A DNA stretch of 10,420 nt, taken from positions 1 to 10,420 of the forward strand of contig JAPLCL010000314.1 of assembly GCA_026392265.1 (NCBI GenBank), read 5' to 3'. The stretch is from Actinomycetota bacterium (GTDB lineage Bacteria; Actinomycetota; Thermoleophilia; UBA2241). How positions within the stretch are numbered: position 1 is the stretch's first letter; each line of letters starts with the position of its first letter. The notes under the pieces were generated by a model, which was given only the letters and a program-made list of their open reading frames with translations, did not search any database and had not been told where the DNA came from. Shown here piece after piece: positions 1 through 5,101 of this stretch. The position numbers were made by a program, and so were the translations under genes.

Positions 1-1784
1 CGGTTGTCCGACCAGCGCAGCGCGCCCCGCTGGTGAAGGAACGCGAAGAGCAACTGGCCCCCGAGCCCGTCGTAGTTGCGCACCCGGCTGCCGGTGATGG
101 GGAAGCGCAGGATACGGTCGAAGAGGATCGCGTACTGCACGTAGCGTGCGAAGGGGAACCCCCGGCGGGCAAGCACGCCGGCGCTGCCGTAGGTCGCGAG
201 ATCCACGCGCAGCTCCTCGAGCGAGTACATCCAGTAGGGCAGCCGCTGGCGGATCATGAAGGGGTCGAACGGCAGCTCTCCGTGGCTGTGCCAGCGGTCG
301 TGGATGAGGTCCCACATGATGTAGGTCTCCGTCGCCAGGTCGGCAGAGCTGACCAGCGCCTGTGCGTCTGGGGGCAGATCGATGCGCAGGGCCTCCGCAC
401 CCGCAGCTGTCGCTCGTCTGAAGCGCGACGACTCGCGGTCGCAGAAGATCCCGCCGAAGTTGTTGGTGGGGCGAGCGGCCAGGCTGACCGTCTCGGGGAA
501 AAGCACGGCGCACTCGCTGTCGTACCCCTCCGTGTAGTCCACCAGCTGGACCGGCACGAACTTGCCGTTGTCGAACTCCTCGCGCTCGAGCTGGGCGACG
601 AACCCGGGCCACGGCGTGCGCACGATGAGCGCCTCGAAACGCGTGTCCGCGGAGCCGTTGGGGGTGTACATCGGGAAGACGACGAGGTGCTCCACGCCGT
701 CGCGGCGGTGCTGTTCGGGGCGGAAAAGGGCCAATGAGGCGGTGAAGTCGGGCTTGGCGCAGCCGCCGTCGACCCAGGCTCTGAGGTCGACGGGCACCTG
801 CGCCAGGTACTCCTGCTGGTGGGAAAAGCGCGGCGCCAGGGCGTCGAGGCTCTCGATCATCGCCTCCACGTGGGCGCCCACGTCCGCAAGGTCGTGGCGC
901 TGCGCGTCGACGTCCCCCTTGGGCTCCTGCAGCAGGCGCAACGCATTGGTCTCATCGCGCAGCCGCCGCCAGGCCGAGCCCTGCGCCGCCGCGGAGACGA
1001 GCGGCGCGGGATCGGCGCGGAAGGCGGCCAGAGACACCCAGTAGAAGAGGTTGAGCCACAGCTGCCGGTGATCGTGTCGGCCCAGGAAGTCGTCGCCGAA
1101 CAGATCCGAGTCGGCCGCTACGACGACGCGGCCGTTGCCGTGGGCGATGGCCACGAGCAATGCGGCCGCCGGGGGCTGTGCGGTGGCACTCGTGCGCAGC
1201 AGCGCCGCGCCGGGTACGTCGGAGACGAGTGTGCCGGCGCGGTAGAAGCGCACCTCCTCGACGAGATGCAGCAGAGTCGCCGCGCCGGCCTCGGGGACCG
1301 GCTCGGCGGCCACCCACGTGGGCACGTCGCCGGCGTCGCCGTAGTCAAAGACCGTGGCGTTCTCGATGCGCACATCGAAGCTCGCCAGAAGTTCGTTGAG
1401 GTTGGCGCCATATTTGTCCTCCTCCGTCTCACCGAGCACCACGAGGCCGCCGCCGCCGGCGACGAATCCCACGACGGCGGCGATCTCCTCGGCCGAGAAA
1501 ACCGGCGAGCCGCCGCCGGTGCGCTCCCACTTGGAAACGGATGGGTGCGCGACGACGAGCACGTCGGCATCGTCAAGGACGCCGCCGGCCAGCGAGCCAC
1601 CCGTGTGTGCCGCCACAGCGAAGTCGCGTTCCGCGAGGGCGCTCGCAGCGGCAGCATACGAAGCGGCCGCAGGATGCTCGGGCCGCAAGGTCATGGCAGC
1701 GTCGGGCCGGATCGACCAAGCCTCACCGTGCGACTCGTCGAAGACGACGCGGGCGACCTTGCGCTGGTGAAGCGGCGTACGCAT
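1..1784 (-). CDS. DUF6421-type protein with N-terminal Rossmann/GATase-like domain, 3' end beyond window
   Basis: The minus-strand frame from ATG 1784 is open for 594 codons to the window edge, so the C-terminus is missing. The start is supported by AGGAGGG at 1790-1796, five bases upstream. Residues about 8-245 look like a Rossmann or class I GATase-like/DUF4350-like fold: a FDESHGE strand-loop, LVVLGETEED, a GRVVVAADSDLFGDD strand near residue 215, and QLWLNLFYW at its end. From about residue 290 the protein matches my recollection of actinobacterial DUF6421 proteins: a GVEHLVVFPMYTPNG stretch, GGIFCDRE, the histidine-rich HDRWHSHGELPFD (H495, H499, H501), MIRQRLPYWMYSLEELR, FARYVQYAILFDR and VRNYDGLGGQLLF. 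The function of DUF6421 is unknown to me; the clustered His and Asp residues suggest a metal or active site (inference). No signal peptide or membrane segment is seen. It follows the anti-sigma gene on the same strand after 164 bases. The family call is fairly secure; the N-terminal fold is less so. Confidence 0.85.
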   Translation of the reverse strand, partial: MRTPLHQRKVARVVFDESHGEAWSIRPDAAMTLRPEHPAAASYAAAASALAERDFAVAAHTGGSLAGGVLDDADVLVVAHPSVSKWERTGGGSPVFSAEEIAAVVGFVAGGGGLVVLGETEEDKYGANLNELLASFDVRIENATVFDYGDAGDVPTWVAAEPVPEAGAATLLHLVEEVRFYRAGTLVSDVPGAALLRTSATAQPPAAALLVAIAHGNGRVVVAADSDLFGDDFLGRHDHRQLWLNLFYWVSLAAFRADPAPLVSAAAQGSAWRRLRDETNALRLLQEPKGDVDAQRHDLADVGAHVEAMIESLDALAPRFSHQQEYLAQVPVDLRAWVDGGCAKPDFTASLALFRPEQHRRDGVEHLVVFPMYTPNGSADTRFEALIVRTPWPGFVAQLEREEFDNGKFVPVQLVDYTEGYDSECAVLFPETVSLAARPTNNFGGIFCDRESSRFRRATAAGAEALRIDLPPDAQALVSSADLATETYIMWDLIHDRWHSHGELPFDPFMIRQRLPYWMYSLEELRVDLATYGSAGVLARRGFPFARYVQYAILFDRILRFPITGSRVRNYDGLGGQLLFAFLHQRGALRWSDN

Positions 1785-1948
1785 CAATGCCCTCCTCTCG
1801 CCGGCGCCGGCAGAGCAGCCGACGCCCGGGTGAAGCACCATGTGTGATGCACCGTTGTTCCGTGGCCCACGCTGAAGCTAAACCCCGGGCGGTGTGCGAA
1901 CGCACGCCACAGAGTCGCCGCCGGTGGTGCGAGCAGGGTACGACGCCG
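1785..1948 (-). other. Intergenic gap between anti-sigma and DUF6421 genes
   Basis: These 164 bases hold the Shine-Dalgarno of the downstream gene and a short dyad, GTGCG-TT-CGCAC, around 1893-1904. I see no convincing -35/-10 pair, so the DUF6421-type gene may be read from the upstream operon or from a promoter I cannot recognise. Confidence 0.4.
1790..1796 (-). promoter_or_regulatory. Ribosome binding site of the DUF6421-type gene
   Basis: AGGAGGG on the minus strand lies five bases before ATG 1784. It is one of the strongest Shine-Dalgarno sequences in the window and fixes the start of the left-edge gene. A TTG codon sits directly before the ATG in frame but is less well spaced. Confidence 0.75.
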
Positions 1949-1958
1949 TCAGGCGTCG
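1941..1958 (-). terminator. Hairpin across the anti-sigma stop codon, terminator-like but without a U tract
   Basis: A perfect 7-bp stem, CGACGCC / GGCGTCG, with the four-base loop TGAC is centred on the TGA stop (1951-1949). The RNA after it reads GUACCCUGCUCG, so there is no U run. It may be an attenuator, an mRNA 3'-end stabiliser, or a Rho-dependent or partial terminator between the anti-sigma and DUF6421 genes. The stem is seen directly; its role is inferred. Confidence 0.4.
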
Positions 1959-2371
1959 AGCATCTTGGTGAGGACGAGCACCGTGCCGCCGCCGTCCGGC
2001 TTGCGCAAGTCGAAATCGTCGACCACGGCGCGGATGATGGAGATGCCCATGCCGCCGTCGCTCAGCTTGAGCTCGGGCATGCTCTGGCACTCAGGGCAGT
2101 CGACGTCGTCCTCGTGAAAGCCGCCGCCCTCGTCGCGGATCTCGATGGTCACGCGGTCCGGATGCACGGTGAAGTGCAGGTGGACCTGGCCGTCGTCGTG
2201 ATCGTAGGCGTGCCTCACGGAGTTGGAGCACGCCTCGGTGAGCGCCAGCTTGAGATCGGCGACAGCATCATCGGAGTAACCGCGCGCCCGCAGCAGACCC
2301 GAAAGAGCAAGGCGGCCGAGCACGACGTATTCGGCCTTGGCGGGCATATCGAGCTTGACGTAATCGTTCAC
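1949..2371 (-). CDS. RsbW/SpoIIAB-like anti-sigma factor, serine-protein kinase ATPase
   Basis: A 140-residue single-domain GHKL ATPase of the HATPase_c_2 type. The N-box is TEACSNSVRHAY with E46 and N50, the G1 box DEGGGF starts at D80, and the G2 box GGMGISII starts at G106. Proteins of this family bind a sigma factor and phosphorylate a STAS-domain antagonist on serine or threonine; the length fits. The start is GTG 2371; the upstream sequence (GGAAAAGCCCCC) is a weak ribosome site, and ATG at codon 9 has no better one. Unusually, the lid between G1 and G2 carries CPEC (C92, C95), which I do not know as a normal family feature. The gene lies 45 bases after the AmrS-like gene, probably in one transcript. 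No sigma factor or STAS partner is in the window, so the target is unknown. Confidence 0.88.
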   Translation of the reverse strand: MNDYVKLDMPAKAEYVVLGRLALSGLLRARGYSDDAVADLKLALTEACSNSVRHAYDHDDGQVHLHFTVHPDRVTIEIRDEGGGFHEDDVDCPECQSMPELKLSDGGMGISIIRAVVDDFDLRKPDGGGTVLVLTKMLDA

Positions 2372-2416
2372 GGGGGCTTTTCCAATCGGCTCAGGGACTG
2401 GCAGGCTGTCCTGCTT

Positions 2417-3457
2417 TCACTTCAGGGTCGTGCGGACGTTCACGTTCTCCCCACACATCGCACACAGTGTTCCCCGCAGGGCGACATCCTCAACCGCGTC
2501 GCCGGTGCGCCGCACGAGAAGGCGTTTGCAGTTCGGGCATGTCGTGTTCTCGCCCTCGTGACCGGGCACGTTGCCGAGGTACACGAAACGCAGTCCGGCG
2601 TAGTGACCGATGCGCACGGCGCGCTCCAGGGTGGGGATCGGCGTCGGCGAGAGATGAGCGTACTCGAGGTATGGCGTGAAGCGCGTGACGTGCCAGGGCG
2701 TCTCCGGCCCCAGTTCCGCGGCGATCCACGCGGCGATACCGCCAAGGGTCGCATCGTCGTCGTTGAAGCCTGGGATGACGTTGGTCACGATCTCCACATG
2801 GCAGCCGTGCACGTGCTTGGCGCGCGCCGCCGCGGCGAGCACCGGCGACATGTCGCGGATGCGGCAGAGCTCCTGGTATTGATCGTCGCTGAAGCCCTTC
2901 ACATCGACGCGGTACGCGTCGATGTGCGGCGCCAGCACATCGAGGGCCTCTTCGGTGATGTAGCCGTTGGTGACCATCACGGTGTACAGGCCGTGCTCGT
3001 GGGCGAGCTGGGCGCCGTCGAGGATGTACTCGAGCCAGATGGTGGGCTCGTTGTACGTCCAGGCGACGCCCCGGCAGTCGTTGTGGTCGGCCAGCACCGG
3101 CAGGTTACGGATGGGCAGCTCACGGAGGTCGCGCGCCCTTTCGCCGGGGTCGGCGTGCGCGATCTGCCAGTTCTGGCAGTGGCGGCAGGTGAAGTTGCAG
3201 CCTACGCTACCCAGCGAGAGTACCGTGGAGCCCGGGAAGAAGTGATAGAGCGGCTTCTTCTCGATGGGGTCGGCGGCGACGCTGCAGACGCGGCCGTAGG
3301 TGACGGCGTACAGCGTGCCGTCACGATTGGCGCGCGCCCGGCACACGCCGCTCTTGCCGGGCGCGATATGGCAGCGGCGCGGGCAGACACGGCACTCGAC
3401 GACATCGTCGTCAAGACGCTCGTAGAGCATCGCCTCGTGAGCGGAGAGCGCGGTCAC
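2417..3457 (-). CDS. amrS: AmmeMemoRadiSam system radical SAM enzyme (AmrS-like)
   Basis: 346 residues from GTG 3457. An N-terminal cysteine-rich segment (C22, C25, C29, C39: VCPRRC...GKSGVC) precedes the radical SAM 4Fe-4S motif CNFTCRHCQN (C87, C91, C94). The body carries TYNEPTIWLEYILD and VMVTNGYI. The C-terminus has paired CPNC and CAMC motifs suggesting a zinc or second iron-sulfur site. This order and length fit AmrS, related to pyruvate formate-lyase activating enzymes; its substrate is not established as far as I know. Family members usually begin with EALLYE-type residues, so ATG 3430 (ahead of LYERL) is a second possible start. Longer translations reaching to 3670 would add a very arginine-rich, non-homologous leader and are rejected. 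GTG 3457 overlaps the stop of the preceding small ORF by GTGA. The usual partners, Memo and AMMECR1, are not in the window. Confidence 0.88.
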   Translation of the reverse strand: MTALSAHEAMLYERLDDDVVECRVCPRRCHIAPGKSGVCRARANRDGTLYAVTYGRVCSVAADPIEKKPLYHFFPGSTVLSLGSVGCNFTCRHCQNWQIAHADPGERARDLRELPIRNLPVLADHNDCRGVAWTYNEPTIWLEYILDGAQLAHEHGLYTVMVTNGYITEEALDVLAPHIDAYRVDVKGFSDDQYQELCRIRDMSPVLAAAARAKHVHGCHVEIVTNVIPGFNDDDATLGGIAAWIAAELGPETPWHVTRFTPYLEYAHLSPTPIPTLERAVRIGHYAGLRFVYLGNVPGHEGENTTCPNCKRLLVRRTGDAVEDVALRGTLCAMCGENVNVRTTLK

Positions 3458-3603
3458 CTCGTACGCCGGTCGATGCCGAAGGTGACGTCGCCGCCGACGG
3501 CGACGCCGGCGTGATCGCGGGCGGCGTGCTGGCCGAGCGCGGGCAGGACGACCTCGCGGAGGCGTCCGCACAAGTCGACCAGTATGTTCGTGATGTCGTT
3601 CAC
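3454..3603 (-). pseudogene. 49-codon ORF resembling a truncated inositol monophosphatase/FBPase-like N-terminus
   Basis: The frame opens at GTG 3603 and ends at TGA 3454-3456. It encodes 49 residues, including LVDLCGRLREVVLPALG and GVAVGGDVTFGIDR. The second block resembles the early GGD.T..ID region of archaeal-type inositol monophosphatases/fructose-1,6-bisphosphatases, after which a full enzyme would continue for roughly 200 residues. Here the frame closes and AmrS begins in the same GTGA, so this may be the stub left by a deletion. It could still be translated and deliver ribosomes to amrS, or be a genuine small protein. The start lies nine bases after a TAGAAT box, which would fit a leaderless transcript. 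The similarity is recalled, not computed. Confidence 0.4.
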
Positions 3604-3612
3604 GGGGCGCCC

Positions 3613-3641
3613 ATTCTACCCTGCTATACTCGCGCTGCCGA
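3613..3641 (-). promoter_or_regulatory. Candidate promoter for the left minus-strand operon
   Basis: On the minus strand, TCGGCA (3641-3636, four of six matches to TTGACA) is followed after 17 bases by TAGAAT (3618-3613, five of six matches to TATAAT). The predicted start falls near 3606, only a few bases before GTG 3603, so the first ORF would be leaderless or nearly so, which is common in actinobacteria. Confidence 0.45.
3625..3630 (+). promoter_or_regulatory. Candidate -10 box for the radical SAM/two-component operon
   Basis: TATACT lies about 60 bases before ATG 3690 in an otherwise GC-rich gap. No good -35 is found at 16-18 bases; TTCACG at 3599-3604 is 20 bases away. An inverted repeat, GCCGA-CCA-TCGGC (3637-3649), covers the expected start site and could be an operator. 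Confidence 0.4.
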
Positions 3642-3689
3642 CCATCGGCCACGACCCACTTGCCGGCCACACGTCATGACCCCACACTG

Positions 3690-4361
3690 ATGCCCTCCAT
3701 GAGCCCACCCCTCACACCCGCCGAGACCATCGCGTACCGCGGTGCGGGCGGCGCTATCTATCTGAACATCACCAACCGCTGCTCCAACGACTGCGCGTTC
3801 TGCCTGCGCGCCTGGACCGATGGCGTGTACGGCGACGTACTCACCCTCACGCGCGAGCCCGAGCCCCACGAGGTCACCCAGGCCGTCGAGCTCGAATTCA
3901 TCGACGGCCCGGCCGATGAAGTGGTCTTCTGCGGGTTCGGCGAACCGACCATGCGGCTTGACGTCGTGCTGGCCGTCACCGAGTGGCTGCGCCTGCGGCG
4001 CATCCCCGCCCGCCTCGACACCAACGGGCACGGGCAGCTTCTGAACCCGGATGTGGACGTGCCGGCAGCCCTGGCGGCGGCCGGCCTCGGCGCCGTCACC
4101 GTGAGCCTCAACGCCGCCGACCCTGAGAGCTACGACCGCATCTGCCGGCCGCTGTTCGGCAAGGCGTACAGGGCTGTCATCCAGTTCGCCGAACAGTGTG
4201 TGCAGCACGACATCCAGACGACGCTGACGGCCGTCGACTTCCCCGGCGCCGACCTCGCCGGGTGCGAGGCCATCGCCACGGCCGTGGGTGCCGCTTTCCG
4301 CGCCCGCGGTCTGGCAACGCCGCGCGGGCACGACCAGGCCGAGAAGAGGGAGGAGGCGTGA
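3690..4361 (+). CDS. TatD-linked-type radical SAM protein
   Basis: 223 residues from ATG 3690. The cluster motif is YLNITNRCSNDCAFCLR with C31, C35 and C38 (CxxxCxxC). It is followed by VVFCGFGEPTMR near residues 78-88, the GGE-like SAM-contacting region, then LDTNGHG and VTVSLNAADPESYDRICRP, typical of a partial radical SAM barrel. Size and sequence fit the small family annotated as TatD-associated radical SAM proteins; the reaction is unknown. No tatD gene is in the window. The start is uncertain: ATG 3699 or TTG 3660 are possible, and none has a clear ribosome site. The last bases carry the strong Shine-Dalgarno of the next gene, and TGA overlaps its ATG as TGATG, indicating translational coupling to the response regulator. 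Confidence 0.82.
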   Translation: MPSMSPPLTPAETIAYRGAGGAIYLNITNRCSNDCAFCLRAWTDGVYGDVLTLTREPEPHEVTQAVELEFIDGPADEVVFCGFGEPTMRLDVVLAVTEWLRLRRIPARLDTNGHGQLLNPDVDVPAALAAAGLGAVTVSLNAADPESYDRICRPLFGKAYRAVIQFAEQCVQHDIQTTLTAVDFPGADLAGCEAIATAVGAAFRARGLATPRGHDQAEKREEA

Positions 4362-5068
4362 TGGCAGACAACGGGGCCCGCATCCTGGTGGTCGACGACG
4401 AGGAAGCCATCCTCAAGTTGCTGCGCTTCCCGCTTGAGAAGGAGGGGTATCAGGTCGTCACCGCTCGCGACGGCCAAGAGGCTCTTGAGACCTTTGCCCG
4501 CGAGAGCTTTGACCTGGTCATCCTCGACCTCATGCTGCCGCACGTGGACGGCATGGAGGTATGCCGGCGCATCCGTGGCCAGAGCATCGTCCCCATCATC
4601 ATGCTCACCGCGAAGTCGGACGAGTTCGACAAGGTGCTGGGTCTCGAGATCGGCGCCGACGACTACATCACCAAAGACAAGTTCAGCCTGCGCGAGTTCC
4701 GCAGCCGCGTGCGCGCCCAGTTGCGCCGCGCTGAGATGAGCCGCAGCGCCGAGGCCGCCAAGAAGGAGGTCGTCAAGGTCGACGAGCTCGAGGTCGACCT
4801 GCTCAAGCGGAACGTGATCTTGCGCGGCGCCAAGATCGACCTCACCTACATCGAGTTCGAGATCCTCAAGACCCTCATCTCCCATCCGGGCCGCGTCTAT
4901 AGCCGCCAGCTTCTGCTGCAGCTGGTGTGGGGCGACTCGGACTACCGCGACGCCCGTACGGTCGACGTGCACATCCGCCACCTGCGGGAGAAGCTCGAGA
5001 GCGACCCCAAGGACCCGGAGTTCATCTTCACGGTCCGCAACATCGGCTACAAGTTCCGCGAGTTCTAG
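4361..5068 (+). CDS. OmpR/PhoB-class response regulator
   Basis: 235 residues from ATG 4361, with GGGAGGAGG at 4348-4356. The receiver domain (about 6-122) has the acidic pair D12/D13, phosphoacceptor D56 in LVILDLMLPHVDG, T83 in MLTAKSDE and K105 in DDYITKDK. The winged-helix domain (about 140-235) shows LTYIEFEILKTL, VYSRQLLLQLVWG, RTVDVHIRHLREKLE and TVRNIGYKFREF. It should bind DNA as a dimer once phosphorylated by the kinase encoded next. Oddly, the near-invariant Pro after the receiver Lys is replaced: K105 is followed by Asp-Lys before FS, where most relatives read KPFS. Either Pro is lost with a one-residue insertion or the loop is shifted. It overlaps the preceding radical SAM gene and is separated from the kinase gene by 33 bases that form a strong hairpin. 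Confidence 0.96.
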   Translation: MADNGARILVVDDEEAILKLLRFPLEKEGYQVVTARDGQEALETFARESFDLVILDLMLPHVDGMEVCRRIRGQSIVPIIMLTAKSDEFDKVLGLEIGADDYITKDKFSLREFRSRVRAQLRRAEMSRSAEAAKKEVVKVDELEVDLLKRNVILRGAKIDLTYIEFEILKTLISHPGRVYSRQLLLQLVWGDSDYRDARTVDVHIRHLREKLESDPKDPEFIFTVRNIGYKFREF

Positions 5069-5101
5069 GAGGCGCGGGCGCGCCAGGCGCGCCCGACCTG
5101 C
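5067..5101 (+). promoter_or_regulatory. Hairpin-bridged ribosome binding site of the histidine kinase gene
   Basis: AGGAGG (5067-5072) overlaps the TAG stop of the response regulator but lies 29 bases from ATG 5102, too far to act linearly. Between them is a perfect 9-bp stem, CGGGCGCGC (5075-5083) and GCGCGCCCG (5087-5095), with the loop CAG. If the stem folds, only CG plus ACCTGC, eight bases, separate the Shine-Dalgarno from the ATG. No other Shine-Dalgarno precedes the start. No U tract follows, so a terminator is unlikely. Confidence 0.55.

Noticed and set aside
33..3514. Long plus-strand open frames opposite the left-arm genes (33-737, 819-1847, 1541-3514)
   Set aside because: They are antisense to recognisable genes, have low-complexity Arg/Ala/Val/Asp-rich translations, and show no motif or ribosome site. 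They are typical of GC-rich antisense frames.
3458..3670. N-terminal extension of AmrS to position 3670
   Set aside because: The extra residues are Arg-rich and unlike the family, cross the putative promoter, and the phosphatase-like frame occupies this stretch.
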